Shown: positions 7,898 to 17,232, counted from the stretch's first letter. The stretch: 64,000 nt of DNA from Pseudarthrobacter sp. W1I19 (GCF_030817835.1 NZ_JAUSZR010000001.1:2418001-2482000), one strand, 5' to 3'. Notes: a model not told the origin generated them from the letters alone. Numbers and translations: made by a program.

Positions 7898-8563
7898 TCA
7901 GGTGATCTCCGCGCGTGCTGGTGCCGGCTGAGCCGTTACTACCTGCGTTTTCGGATCGTGTTCGACGGCCGACATTCCGGCCACGATCACTGCAGCCCGC
8001 TCCCATGGCCGGTCTTCAAGCAGGAAGGGAATTTCTTCTTCTTCCCACTCCCTGTGCAACTCTTCTTCTTCCTGCCCATCTCGAGCCCTGAGTCGCCGTC
8101 GGGCTTCAACGTTGTCGCATTGCACCCAAATCGAAGCGTCGATGAGATGGGAGAGCGCTCGGCGTGATGACCCGCTCCCCTCCACCCACACCACCGAACG
8201 CCCGGCGGGTACAGCTATGGCACCTGGACGTTCTCGGGCCACCCAGCCCGGCGGACGATAGTGGACTGCCTCACCTTTAACCAGTGGTTCGAGGACGCCG
8301 TCACGGAGTTGATCGGCCCAGTCAAAAAACGAGAGATGCCACGCTACATCGTCCGTGTGGACGGCTGCTGAGTCCGGAACTTGAGCCAGTAGGTGCTCAA
8401 CGAGGGTGGTCTTGCCTGACCCGCTCCGTCCATCTACCGCTACAATCCAGGGCCGGTTCGGACGGTGCCGTGCTGCCGGCAGCAGCCTCCGCACGAGACC
8501 CTCCAGCGACTCGGCTTGCCAAGGTCCCGCATCGGGTTCGCCGACTTCCGGTTCAATATCCAT
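7898..8563 (-). CDS. P-loop kinase-like ATP-binding protein (uridine kinase-like)
   Basis: This 221-residue protein carries a Walker A GRSGSGKTT at 45-53, an acidic HTDDVAWHLSFFDW segment matching the substrate-side DD of uridine kinase-like proteins, and an Arg-rich lid (EARRRLRARDGQ). A very acidic run (EEEELHREWEEEE) follows. Substrate unknown; nucleoside kinase relatives of this type are frequent in actinobacteria but uncharacterised. It stands alone between the transglycosylase and a gene-poor stretch. Confidence 0.75.
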   Translation of the reverse strand: MDIEPEVGEPDAGPWQAESLEGLVRRLLPAARHRPNRPWIVAVDGRSGSGKTTLVEHLLAQVPDSAAVHTDDVAWHLSFFDWADQLRDGVLEPLVKGEAVHYRPPGWVARERPGAIAVPAGRSVVWVEGSGSSRRALSHLIDASIWVQCDNVEARRRLRARDGQEEEELHREWEEEEIPFLLEDRPWERAAVIVAGMSAVEHDPKTQVVTAQPAPARAEIT

Positions 8564-9173
8564 TGATTACCTCAACCCCCAATATCGGATCCGCCCAAAG
8601 CTGCCTAGTCTCGAGTTTCGAGAATCGCCCTGCTTAGCGCAAGATCTACTTCGAGGCCACGGCTCCTGCTATCGCCACGCTTTTCCGCGGGAGGAAATCA
8701 CCTGAGAAAGTGATATTGGGGGTCTTCTTTCCAGGCGCGATGGTCTGTGCGCCGGACATTCAGTGGCTGTAGAAAGCGTTCACCGGACAGGATCAGCTGA
8801 AGCGCGCAGAAGCAAAACAGTTTTCGGTGCCCACCTGCAGGCACCCTCACCAAGATGGGCGAGATTACCTCGGACCTGAGCGTCTTCGAGAACCTTCCGG
8901 ACGATGTCGAGATGACAATCGCCCGGGACCAATAGGTAACAGGAGCAACAGGGCAAGACGGCGGCGGGAGCGCACGCCGCCGGCACCGCCATCCGAACGG
9001 CATTTCAGATAACGCTCAAACACGAAAACCGTAGGCAGCTGCTGCAGTTAGCTCCTACCGTCAAAGGGCCTGCAGGCGTAGCGTCGTTTGCATTGGAGTA
9101 AGGCAGCGATCGACGGCGGGCCCGTACTCGGGCAGCCTCGCCACCTTCTTGAACCGTCAAAAAGGAGACCGGG
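8564..9173. other. Gene-poor stretch upstream of the first debranching enzyme
   Basis: No frame here has a recognisable protein family. The last 20 bases carry AAAAAGGAGACC, the ribosome binding site of the debranching enzyme at 9174. Confidence 0.4.
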
Positions 9174-11315
9174 ATGGCTGGATGGAATGCTGACACGGCT
9201 GCCGGGCCGGTGGGGGCCGGCACTGTCACTTTGGTGGAGGGGCCTTCCTTCTGCATTTCGTCAGCGAATGGAGACATCCACCCGGAACATCCGCATGGCG
9301 TTTTCCATGAGGACACCCGCATCCTGTCGCGCTGGAACCTGACAGTCAACGGGCAGGTCCTGGAGCCGTTGACAGCCTCAACGCAGGAACCCTACCGGGC
9401 CTTGTTCATTGGCCGTGTTCCCCGTTCCGATGGTTACGCGGACAGCCCCATGATTGTTGAAAGACTGAGGGAAGTCGGCGCCGGCATCCGTGAGGAGATC
9501 ACCATCCGGAACTACTCCTCGGAGGCCGCTGATTGCAGGGTCTCCCTCACTGTTGAATCGGACTTCGCGGATCTTTTTGAAGTGAAAGAGGCGCGCGTCG
9601 AACGGCACTGGGCACAATCCCGCCACCCGGAAAGCGACTCCCTGACCATCAGGGGCGCCTGGCAGGACGTCCGGAAGGCCGTCGTCGTCAACGCCGGCGG
9701 CGCGGAGGTGACCACCGAGGGCGTGACGTACCGGGCGGTCATCCCGGCGCACGGACAGTGGAGCACCCTTCTCACGGTGGTGCCGACCACCAACGGCGCC
9801 CGACCGGGGTCGTTCGTCCGTCCGTTGAGCGGTGAGCTATCCCCCAGCGACCGCCGCCGCCAGGAATGGGTAGCAAAGATTCCGAAACTGCACATCGGAA
9901 ACCGTTCCATCGAGCGGACCCTCCGGCGCAGCTACGATGACTTGGGCGCGCTTCGCATCGAGGATCCCGCGCATCCGGAGCGGATCGTCGTGGCCGCCGG
10001 TGCGCCGTGGTTCATGACCCTTTTTGGCCGGGACGCGCTGTGGGCATCCGAAATGGCACTGCCCGTGGACCCTTCCCTGGCACTTGGCACACTGCAGACG
10101 CTGGCCGACCGCCAAGGCACCGTGGTGGATCCCATGAGCGAGGAGGAACCCGGGAAAATCCTGCACGAAGTCAGGCTCGGGGTTTCCGGCGGGCTGGCAC
10201 TGGGTGGAAAATCCGCCTACTACGGCAGCGTCGACGCCACTCCACAATTCGTGATGGCCGTAGCCTCAGTGAGCCGTTGGGGCTTTGCCAAGGACATCAT
10301 CGCTGCGCTGCTGCCCCACGCAGACCGCGCACTGGACTGGATCAGGGAATATGGCGACAAGGACGGCGACGGATTCGTCGAATACAAGCGCCTCAACGAT
10401 TCCGGCCTTATCAACCAAGGCTGGAAGGACTCGTGGGACGGCATCAACTTCGCAGACGGCCGGCTCGCCGAACCCCCTATCGCCCTCTGCGAAGCCCAGG
10501 CGCTGGCCTACAGCGCATTCTTGTCCCGGGCATGGATGGCATTCGACGCCGGCGACGAGGCTTTGGCCGCCCAGCTCACCGGTGAAGCAGCCCAGTTGAA
10601 GAAGAGGTTCAACGAAGAGTTCTGGATGCCTGAGCGCGGCTACTTCGCCATCGCCCTCGACGGCGAAAAACGGCAGGTCGACGCCTGCGCGTCCAACATG
10701 GGACAGTGCCTGTGGCACGGCATCGTGGACGAGGACAAGGTACCGCAGGTAGCGGAACGGCTCATGTCCCCCGAGATGTTCAGCGGCTGGGGCGTTCGAA
10801 CCCTCGCCAGCGACATGGGCGCCTACAATCCCGCCAGCTACCATAACGGCTCGGTCTGGCCGCACGACAACGCCATCATTGCCGCCGGGCTCATGCGCTA
10901 CGGCTTCGTGGATGAGGCGCAGCGAATCGCCACCGCCCTGTTCGAGGCGGCCGACTACACCGATGGCCGCCTCCCCGAACTCTTCTGCGGGTTCAGCCGT
11001 GACCAGATCGCCGAGCCCGTCCCTTATCCCACTGCATGCTCGCCACAGGCCTGGGCAGCCACCACCCCGATCATGCTGGTGACGAGCCTGATGCGGTACG
11101 ACGCCCATATCTCCCGCGGCGGCCTCTGGATGGACCCGGCACTTCCCGAATCATACGGCGACGTCCACATCACCAACGCGCCGATGGCCGGAGGCCGGAT
11201 CACCATCGACATCAAAGGGTCCGAACCCTCCGTGCAGGGGCTGCCCGAAGGCATAGCATTCCATCGTGACCACCGCCCCTGGTTGACGGAGCTGATCAAA
11301 CAGGCCGGGCTGTAA
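9174..11315 (+). CDS. Glycogen debranching enzyme-like protein (GDE_N_bis + amylo-alpha-1,6-glucosidase fold), copy 1
   Basis: This 713-residue protein has an N-terminal GDE_N_bis domain (about 20-210: SFCISSANGDIHPEHPHGVF, then a beta-rich region) and a C-terminal (alpha/alpha)6 barrel of the amylo-alpha-1,6-glucosidase type (about 260-690: GAPWFMTLFGRDALWAS, NQGWKDSWDGINFADG, GWGVRTLASDMGAYNP, SYHNGSVWPHDNAI). It is probably a glycoside hydrolase on alpha-glucans or glucosides. A strong AAAGGAG precedes the ATG. A second, very similar gene lies at 43248-45404 in the same orientation. The reaction is inferred from fold only. Confidence 0.85.
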   Translation: MAGWNADTAAGPVGAGTVTLVEGPSFCISSANGDIHPEHPHGVFHEDTRILSRWNLTVNGQVLEPLTASTQEPYRALFIGRVPRSDGYADSPMIVERLREVGAGIREEITIRNYSSEAADCRVSLTVESDFADLFEVKEARVERHWAQSRHPESDSLTIRGAWQDVRKAVVVNAGGAEVTTEGVTYRAVIPAHGQWSTLLTVVPTTNGARPGSFVRPLSGELSPSDRRRQEWVAKIPKLHIGNRSIERTLRRSYDDLGALRIEDPAHPERIVVAAGAPWFMTLFGRDALWASEMALPVDPSLALGTLQTLADRQGTVVDPMSEEEPGKILHEVRLGVSGGLALGGKSAYYGSVDATPQFVMAVASVSRWGFAKDIIAALLPHADRALDWIREYGDKDGDGFVEYKRLNDSGLINQGWKDSWDGINFADGRLAEPPIALCEAQALAYSAFLSRAWMAFDAGDEALAAQLTGEAAQLKKRFNEEFWMPERGYFAIALDGEKRQVDACASNMGQCLWHGIVDEDKVPQVAERLMSPEMFSGWGVRTLASDMGAYNPASYHNGSVWPHDNAIIAAGLMRYGFVDEAQRIATALFEAADYTDGRLPELFCGFSRDQIAEPVPYPTACSPQAWAATTPIMLVTSLMRYDAHISRGGLWMDPALPESYGDVHITNAPMAGGRITIDIKGSEPSVQGLPEGIAFHRDHRPWLTELIKQAGL

Positions 11316-11539
11316 ACCTCCACCAGTCGCCTTTAATGCTGTAGACGCCCCGGCATCCGCATGTCCGCTCGGGTTGCTGTCTAGCCGCAAAGGCGGGTCA
11401 TGGTGGGCTCATAGCGCGGGATGGCAAGGAACGACGACGGCGGCCCAGTTGTCGGTGCCGACGTCACCATACGCGCGCTCGCCTAGGAAGGCCAGCCATC
11501 GTGCCGCTGCTCCTGCCATAAGACATGAAAACAGGTGGG

Positions 11540-11573
11540 TTGACTTCTAAATCTATATAGCTAGACTTAGCAC
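11540..11573 (+). promoter_or_regulatory. padR promoter with inverted repeat, leaderless start
   Basis: TTGACT (11540-11545) and TAGACT (11562-11567) form a -35/-10 pair with 16-bp spacing. The -10 box ends six bases before the ATG at 11574 and no Shine-Dalgarno box is present, which implies a leaderless transcript. The interval 11552-11565 (TCTATATAGCTAGA) is an inverted repeat over the -10 region and a candidate PadR operator. Confidence 0.55.
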
Positions 11574-11909
11574 ATGGAGAACTTAGGGCGTGTCACGCCC
11601 GCCACCGCGCTGGTCCTGGAGGCCCTGCTGTCAGCCGACACTGTGTGGGGGCTGCAGATCGTGAAGGACGTCGGCAAGAAACCCGGCACCGTCTATCCAA
11701 TTTTGGACCGACTTGAAGTTGCCGGGTGGATCCGGGGCGAATGGGACTCCACCCAGGATCGCAAAGGGCCGCGCCGGCGCTACTACCGGCTGTTGGCTGA
11801 AGCCCGGCCCCTGGCACAGGGCTACGTGAACACGCATCGGGCCAGGGTCCGGACGACTGCCACCAAGCCCGCGCCCGCAACGCTCGAGGGCCAGTGGCAA
11901 GGGGCGTGA
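11574..11909 (+). CDS. PadR-family transcriptional regulator
   Basis: This 111-residue winged-helix protein follows the PadR plan: LVLEALLSADTVWGLQIVKD, GTVYPILDRLEVAGWIRGEW, GPRRRYYRL. It lacks the long C-terminal helix domain of subfamily-1 proteins, so it is PadR-s1-like and short. The downstream gene begins inside its 3' end (16-bp overlap), the usual coupling of PadR with a small membrane/exported partner. Confidence 0.88.
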   Translation: MENLGRVTPATALVLEALLSADTVWGLQIVKDVGKKPGTVYPILDRLEVAGWIRGEWDSTQDRKGPRRRYYRLLAEARPLAQGYVNTHRARVRTTATKPAPATLEGQWQGA

Positions 11910-12559
11910 GGTTCACTGAGGCCGTCCTTGCTGTGGCCGTGGCCTTGACCCCGGTCCGACTCAGAGAAGTCCGCGAGGAACAGTGGCGGGCCGACCTGCG
12001 TGATGGGCCGGTCATCGGCATCTCCGCGAAGTCGCTGCTGTTCGGAGCACTGTGCTCATCGGCGACGGCAAGGACCTACGAGTTGCTTCATCGCGGCGGC
12101 ATTCTGCTGTCGCACATCAAAAAGGGGGAAAAGATGAAACGAGTACTGGGCATAGCCGGTGCGGCTGCCGTCCTGGTCGGCGGCGCCGTCGTCGGCCTTC
12201 AAGCAGGCTACTCCAATGAACCACCATCGGCTCGAACGCCTGTGGCAGATCGTCCCATCGCCGGCTATGAAGGGTGGTGGAACTCCACCCCTGTGCACGG
12301 AAGCGCGGAAGGCCTTCCGGAAGAAACGGTGACCGTCAACACCCGTACCGGCAAAATTGTCGATGCATTCAACAGGGCGAAGAACAGCACGCTGATTTCG
12401 GATGTTGACTATCACCTTGTCCCCGACCCAGCCTGGCCGGCCAACTCCATCGTTATCATCGACACCACGACTGGCATGGTCATCGAGGACTTCCTGATCG
12501 ACGAGCGGGGCGTCCCCCTTGATGGAAGCGGACGGCCACTCGACGCCACCGCAGGGTAG
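11894..12559 (+). CDS. PadR-coupled protein with internal signal/TM segment; possible two-in-one reading frame
   Basis: The GTG at 11894 overlaps padR. Residues 1-60 (VRLREVREEQWRADLRDGP) look like the small proteins that often follow PadR genes. Residue 81 is a Met at 12134, preceded by a strong AAAAAGGGGGAAAAG box, and from there the protein looks like a fresh exported protein: MKRVLGIAGAAAVLVGGAVVG (signal or anchor), then about 110 soluble residues. Either one fused protein of 221 residues is made, or the internal start gives a separate 141-residue exported product. The function is unknown. Confidence 0.6.
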   Translation: MARGVRFTEAVLAVAVALTPVRLREVREEQWRADLRDGPVIGISAKSLLFGALCSSATARTYELLHRGGILLSHIKKGEKMKRVLGIAGAAAVLVGGAVVGLQAGYSNEPPSARTPVADRPIAGYEGWWNSTPVHGSAEGLPEETVTVNTRTGKIVDAFNRAKNSTLISDVDYHLVPDPAWPANSIVIIDTTTGMVIEDFLIDERGVPLDGSGRPLDATAG

Positions 12560-12635
12560 GAATCTCCCGATGTGGCAGGACCGCCCCCGTAGACGTTTGC
12601 CGCGGTCTGCGTCGTGGTCATCGCCCTGACGCCTG

Positions 12636-12795
12636 ATGGTATTTGGTCTCTCCCAGGTGCCGGTGATCGAGCTGCTGCCTTGGTCTGTCGCGGCGTACCT
12701 GCTGATCGGGGCCTGTATCTTCAGTTCAGCTGGCAAGGTCCCTCCGCTGCGCGCAGGCCTGCTGCCCGGCGCCCTGCTCGTCCTGGTGGCCCTAG
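12636..12795 (+). pseudogene. 5' part of a small membrane-protein gene broken by IS982
   Basis: The frame MVFGLSQVPVIELLPWSVAA and onward contains two hydrophobic segments and runs into the IS left end, where it stops at TAA (12801). If the element and one CTAG copy are removed, the frame reads directly into the open frame on the other side (13793-14007) through LVALVGLGFW. The original gene is therefore recoverable from the two flanks. Confidence 0.55.
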
Positions 12796-13788
12796 ATGAT
12801 TAAGTCCTATTGGATTAGTGGTCGTAGGCGATGAGTGAGCGTTTGCGGGGCGCGTTGATGCGCCAGTTGTGCCAGATGCCGGCGGCGAGGGCGAGGAGTC
12901 TGGCGGCTACCCGGGCGTAGACGCCTGCCATGGTCCGTCCGCCGTGGTCTTCGAGGCCGAGTTGGCCTTTGAGGGTGTCGAAGACGGATTCGATCCATTG
13001 CCGGATGCCGCCGAGTTTGCCGAATCGGGGCTTCTCGTCCTTGCGGTCCGGGCGGATCAGGTGCGCGTGGAGGTCCTCGGTGATGAACCGTTCGAAGTCG
13101 CGGCCGGCGAAACCTTTGTCCCCGAGGATGACCTGCCCGGCGCTGATGAGGTGGTGGTCGTGTTCGAGCAGGGCCTGGGTGACCTCGCGTTCACCGATCT
13201 TCGGATTAGCCAGTCCCCAGATCACGGGCATGCCGTCGGGGGTGCTGATCAGGTAGAGACGCAGGCCCCAGAAGAACCGGGAATGGGAGGCGCAGTAGCC
13301 GTAGCCGGCGTGTCCGGACAGGTCGGAGCGTTTGACGGTTTCCCGGGACATGCCGCACGGCACGGGGGTGGAATCGACCAGGCGCAGGACCTCATGCCAG
13401 GACGGGGTGTCCCGTGCCAGGGCGGTGATGGCTGCTGCGATTACCGGGCCCGCGGCCCGGAGTCGCTTGGTGTAGCCGGATTGGTGCGGGATGCCGGGGA
13501 ACATGCCGGACAGGTGGATCCGGGAGTATCTGATCCACCTGGTCTCCGAGGAGAAGCCGAGCAGGTGCTGTGCCACGGCCAGGCAGAGCAGCTCGGCGTC
13601 GCTCAGAACCGGTTTGCGGCCCGGCCGCCGGTCCCTGGACACACCAAGGTCCGGCAGCACATGGTCATCCAAATAGACGTAAAGTGTGGTCAGGAGAGTG
13701 TTTAGCTGAGTGTTCACAAACCCGGCTTAACACTCTCCGCCCTACTTTAAAAGCTCCCGCGCCCACAACAGCAATAGGACTTACTCAT
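12796..13788. mobile_element. IS982-family insertion sequence (about 1 kb)
   Basis: The element is bounded by inverted repeats: ATGATTAAGTCCTATTG at 12796-12812 and its complement with one mismatch at 13772-13788. Both are flanked by CTAG (12792-12795 and 13789-13792), which may be a 4-bp target duplication, although CTAG is itself palindromic and could instead extend the repeat. It holds one transposase gene on the minus strand. Confidence 0.8.
12815..13717 (-). CDS. IS982-family transposase
   Basis: This 300-residue DDE transposase appears intact. It follows the actinobacterial IS982 pattern as remembered: LSDAELLCLAVAQHLLGF, SGYTKRLR, the first Asp in LVDSTPVPCGMSR, GYGYCASHSRFFWGLRL, the second Asp in VILGDKGFAGRDFE, the Glu in QWIESVFDTLKGQL and the C-terminal IWHNWRINAPRKRSLIAYDH. 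The start is GTG at 13717. No frameshift is seen, so the element could still be mobile. Confidence 0.93.
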   Translation of the reverse strand: MNTQLNTLLTTLYVYLDDHVLPDLGVSRDRRPGRKPVLSDAELLCLAVAQHLLGFSSETRWIRYSRIHLSGMFPGIPHQSGYTKRLRAAGPVIAAAITALARDTPSWHEVLRLVDSTPVPCGMSRETVKRSDLSGHAGYGYCASHSRFFWGLRLYLISTPDGMPVIWGLANPKIGEREVTQALLEHDHHLISAGQVILGDKGFAGRDFERFITEDLHAHLIRPDRKDEKPRFGKLGGIRQWIESVFDTLKGQLGLEDHGGRTMAGVYARVAARLLALAAGIWHNWRINAPRKRSLIAYDH

Positions 13789-14007
13789 CTAGTGGGTCTC
13801 GGTTTCTGGTGTTCCCGCGCCGGAAGGGGCTTGCAGATCACCGTGGATTCACGACGACGGGGCGGCCACGGCGGGGCTGATGACCACGTTTTGCGCCTGA
13901 GGGCACCGCCGTCGATCTCCCGTGCTGGCTCTCGACCACGGGACGGTGCAAATTCCGGCTCTGATGATGCGGAGTTGCGTCCGAGAATCGAAGCGGCATC
14001 GTCCTAG
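13789..14007 (+). pseudogene. 3' part of the IS-interrupted membrane-protein gene
   Basis: The open frame continues VGLGFWCSRAGRGLQITVDS and ends at TAG 14005-14007. It has no start of its own. It is in register with the fragment at 12636-12795 when the IS and one CTAG are removed. Confidence 0.45.
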
Positions 14008-14016
14008 ACTTTCGGC

Positions 14017-14187
14017 ATGCACCCCTTAGTAGCAATCGGCCTGGTGTTCCTCGCCGCGATTGCCTGGATGGTCACCATCCTGACGATGCTGATTGTTCTG
14101 GTCAAAGGCCGGCGCCGGGCGCCAGCCGAAGTCGGACGCGCAGTCCAAAGTGTGGAGATCCAAAGCTCGGATGAACGGGCGGCTTAG
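14017..14187 (+). CDS. 56-residue single-membrane-span protein
   Basis: MHPLVAIGLVFLAAIAWMVT and onward is one hydrophobic helix followed by a basic stretch (KGRRRAP) and a polar tail, so a single-pass protein with the tail inside is predicted. The ATG stands six bases after TAGACT (14005-14010) with no ribosome binding site, as in several neighbouring genes with apparent leaderless starts. No family is recognised. Confidence 0.5.
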   Translation: MHPLVAIGLVFLAAIAWMVTILTMLIVLVKGRRRAPAEVGRAVQSVEIQSSDERAA

Positions 14188-14429
14188 ACATAACTTGGTG
14201 TCACCGAGCAAGCCCCGCTCCTCGAGCAGGTCGTAGACAAGATTCAAGGTGAGATCCACGAGTTCATGGATCTCCGCCTCCACCGCTGGAGCCGTCACAG
14301 CTCCATGGGGCTCCCGGCGCTGACAGTATCGCGGACGAGGGCGGGCGTGTCCTGGATTACGACCAAAGGGTGTTGATACTGGTGCGGCCAACCCCACCCC
14401 GGCCCGGAATTGAGTACTACAGTGGATGC

Positions 14430-15470
14430 ATGGCTCCCAGCCGGCATCCGCTCGACGACCTGCGCGAAACCATCGGCCATCTGGCTGATCAGCTCAAGCT
14501 GCCCACTTCGGAGCGCGTCGACGACCTGGTCGGCGATCTCATCGGTGCGAGGCCCGGGCCCGCCCGCCCGCTGTCCGAGGTGCAGGCCGAGCTCGACGCG
14601 CTGGTCGGACTGGAGACCGTGAAAGAACAGGTGCGGGCCCTCGTCGCGCTGCTCCAGGTCCAGGCCCGCCGTAAGGCGCACGGCCTGCCAGAGGTGGCCA
14701 CATCACAGCACCTGGTGTTCCTCGGAAACCCGGGCACGGGCAAGACCACCGTGGCGCGGCTCCTGGCCGAGATGTACCGTGCGGTCGGTCTGCTGCAGAA
14801 AGGCCACCTGGTCGAGGTCGACCGCTCGGGCCTGGTGGGGCAATACGTCGGTGCGACCGCTATCAAGACGGACCGGGTGATCCGGCGTGCGCTGGACGGC
14901 GTCCTGTTCATCGACGAGGCCTACGCGCTGGCACCGGAGGACGGACGGATGGACTTTGGCCCCGAGGCGATCGAGGTCCTGCTCAAGCGGATGGAGGACC
15001 ACCGTCACCGCCTGGTCGTGATCGTGGCCGGGTACCCGCGGCTGATGGAGTCCTTCTTGCTTTCGAACCCCGGACTGCGCTCCCGGTTCGCCCGCGAGAT
15101 CACGTTCCCCGACTACTCCGTCGACGCACTCCAGACGATCTTCCAGCAGATGCTGGCCCAGCACGAGTACATACTGGAGCCGGGTGCCGACCAGGTGCTG
15201 CGCCGCATCTTCACCGGGCTCCACGCGGGCGAAGACTCCGGCAACGCACGGTTCGCGCGCACACTGTTCGAACAGGCGCTCAACCGCCAGGCGCTGCGGC
15301 TGTCGCTCGACAATGAACAAAGTCTCGACGCGCTCGATCGTGAGGCCGTCATGACGCTCACCGCGGACGACATTGTCGAGGCCGCGCTGGCCTTGGGCGA
15401 GGAGCCGGAGCCGGAACCGACGCCGGAACCGGAACCGGAGCAGCCACGTTGGTGGCGCTGGTTGGTCTGA
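14430..15470 (+). CDS. AAA+ ATPase, CbbX/SpoVK-like
   Basis: This 346-residue cytoplasmic ATPase has an N-terminal helical part (1-55), then LVGLETVKEQVRALVALLQVQARR, typical of CbbX, SpoVK and the N-terminal parts of type VII EccA. Walker A GNPGTGKTT is at 99-107, the pore-loop region is GLVGQYVGATAIKT, Walker B VLFIDEA is at 158-164, and sensor/arginine-finger residues lie in NPGLRSRF. It ends in a Glu-Pro repeat (EPEPEPTPEPEPE) and WWRWLV. It probably remodels a partner complex; the partner is unknown. The ATG at 14430 lies six bases after TACAGT, a leaderless-type start. Confidence 0.85.
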   Translation: MAPSRHPLDDLRETIGHLADQLKLPTSERVDDLVGDLIGARPGPARPLSEVQAELDALVGLETVKEQVRALVALLQVQARRKAHGLPEVATSQHLVFLGNPGTGKTTVARLLAEMYRAVGLLQKGHLVEVDRSGLVGQYVGATAIKTDRVIRRALDGVLFIDEAYALAPEDGRMDFGPEAIEVLLKRMEDHRHRLVVIVAGYPRLMESFLLSNPGLRSRFAREITFPDYSVDALQTIFQQMLAQHEYILEPGADQVLRRIFTGLHAGEDSGNARFARTLFEQALNRQALRLSLDNEQSLDALDREAVMTLTADDIVEAALALGEEPEPEPTPEPEPEQPRWWRWLV

Positions 15471-15525
15471 CCGGATCCGCGGCGGGTCTCAGGCGAATGG
15501 TGGCGGAGTATCTCGCCCCACCCGA

Positions 15526-16035
15526 CTAGGTCAGCCCATGGGGTCCGGACCTCCGACCCCCTTGGTCATCAATGAAGACCTGGACCGCCACGACATGCGC
15601 CTCCGTCAGCCCTTGGTCCGGGCTCGGTTTCTCCAGGAGGACTGGCTTGCCGTAGTTGTGGGCCCATTCGTGCACGTCCGGCCCGAGGACGTCGTCGATC
15701 CACACGACCGCGTCCCAGTCCGCCTCCCCCGCGGCCTCCATCCGGTCCAGCCACCGTGCGATGGACCGGAGCTTCGGAGTCGGCCTATCAACGTCGCTGT
15801 CCTTCATCGCCAGGGTCACGCGCAGCGGCTCAACTTCGAGCTGCAGTTGCGCCTCCAGTCCGGCCAGGACATCCGCGGGTGAGGTCGACACCCAGGCGAT
15901 CCGGCCTTTGGTAGCGAGCCGCCGCACGAGCGCCACTTTCCCGTCCGACAGTTGCGGGTCCGGGCTGTCGCCGTCACCGCGGCGGACCTTCGGGTTTAGC
16001 ACTCCGTCGATGTCGAGAAGGATGATCGGCTTCAT
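15526..16035 (-). CDS. HAD-domain protein
   Basis: The first HAD motif is LLDIDGVLNPK (about 6-16), with a serine-type second motif in AWVSTSPADV and an acidic late motif VVWIDDVLGPDV (about 110-121). It is short (169 residues) and has no cap domain, as in the small actinobacterial HAD-like proteins of unknown substrate. The ATG at 16035 has TAGCTT six bases upstream on its strand, another leaderless-type start. It is divergent from the hydrolase at 16117. Confidence 0.75.
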   Translation of the reverse strand: MKPIILLDIDGVLNPKVRRGDGDSPDPQLSDGKVALVRRLATKGRIAWVSTSPADVLAGLEAQLQLEVEPLRVTLAMKDSDVDRPTPKLRSIARWLDRMEAAGEADWDAVVWIDDVLGPDVHEWAHNYGKPVLLEKPSPDQGLTEAHVVAVQVFIDDQGGRRSGPHGLT

Positions 16036-16116
16036 ACGAGCAAGCTACATGGTCGGCACGGCGTTGACTACACACACACCCGTGCCGGGCCGCCGCCCCG
16101 CCGCTACAGTGTCAGC

Positions 16117-17232
16117 GTGACCAAAGCTGCACTTCTCCTGGCCGGCACTGCCACCGCAGTCATCGTTTCTGCTGCAGCGGGCGCTTCCCTCCACATCGCA
16201 CGCACTCTCATCACCCCTGCCGGTGAACGGCCCGAGCGGATCCGCATCCTGGCAGCAGACGACGCCACAGTGACGTTGTACGCAGACGAGGACACCCTCT
16301 CCCCCGGCGTGTTCAGCCTCTATTGGGGCAACCGGGCGGGCCATGCCAGGATCGGCCGAATCCTCTCCCGTGAACCGGCAGCAGGCACGGTCACCCGTGC
16401 TGTGGAGAAGGTCTACGCCGGCGTTCTGGAGGCAGGCACCTCAGGCTACTGGTCCGGGTACACCTACCCGACACCTGAGGAGGCAGGATTGCCCAGCAGC
16501 GACGTCTGGCTGCCAGGGCCGGCCCCCGCATGGCTTGTCCCTGGCGATGACGCCCGGCGATGGGTCATCCATATCCACGGTTTGGGCGGCCGCCGCGCCA
16601 CTGGCGTTCGGACCGCCCCGCTCTTCAACCGCCTTGGATACACCCAACTCCTGATTTCCTTTGCCGGTGACGGTGATGCGCCGGCCACTACCGACGGCAA
16701 ACACCACCTCGGCCATACTGAGATCGATGACGTCCATGCAGCCATCGGCTACGCTGCCAGCCGCGGAGCAGACTCCATCATCCTCTCGGGCTGGTCAATG
16801 GGAGCCGCCATGGCCCTGGCTGCCGCGCACACGTCACCGCAGAAGGATCGCATCGACGGACTTGTCCTCACCGCTCCCGTCCTGGACTGGGACAGCACTT
16901 TGTCCTTCAACACGGCGGCGGCACGACTCCCCGTATTTCTGTCCGGAACGGCATTGTGGATCCTCCGCGGACCCCTGTACCGGCTGGCCGGGCTGAACCA
17001 ACCCCTGAAACTGAATGACCTGGACTTCACCTCCATAGAGCCCGAAGTCCCGGTTCTCGTCCTGCACAGCAACGCCGACACGAGCACACCGATCAGCGTC
17101 AGCGCCAAGTACGCCGCACTCCACCCTGACAGCGTGACACTTGTCCGGTTCCCTGCCGGCCGGCACACCCAGGAATGGAACACCGACCCCGGACTGTGGG
17201 AGAGGTCAGTGGAGCACTGGCTGCCGCAGTAG
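16117..17232 (+). CDS. Alpha/beta hydrolase, probably membrane-anchored
   Basis: This 371-residue protein has an N-terminal hydrophobic segment (4-30) that looks like an anchor. The hydrolase core starts near 145: WVIHIHGLGGRR oxyanion region, nucleophile Ser227 in LSGWSMGAA, acid region LVLHSNADTSTP and His in FPAGRHTQEW. The GTG start is six bases after TACAGT, so a leaderless transcript is likely. Substrate unknown. Confidence 0.82.
   Translation: MTKAALLLAGTATAVIVSAAAGASLHIARTLITPAGERPERIRILAADDATVTLYADEDTLSPGVFSLYWGNRAGHARIGRILSREPAAGTVTRAVEKVYAGVLEAGTSGYWSGYTYPTPEEAGLPSSDVWLPGPAPAWLVPGDDARRWVIHIHGLGGRRATGVRTAPLFNRLGYTQLLISFAGDGDAPATTDGKHHLGHTEIDDVHAAIGYAASRGADSIILSGWSMGAAMALAAAHTSPQKDRIDGLVLTAPVLDWDSTLSFNTAAARLPVFLSGTALWILRGPLYRLAGLNQPLKLNDLDFTSIEPEVPVLVLHSNADTSTPISVSAKYAALHPDSVTLVRFPAGRHTQEWNTDPGLWERSVEHWLPQ

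Noticed and set aside
8698..9003. An IS relic upstream of the first debranching enzyme like that upstream of the second
   Set aside because: The two upstream regions were compared by eye; only the antisense of the shared gene start looked similar, with no transposase motif in the first.
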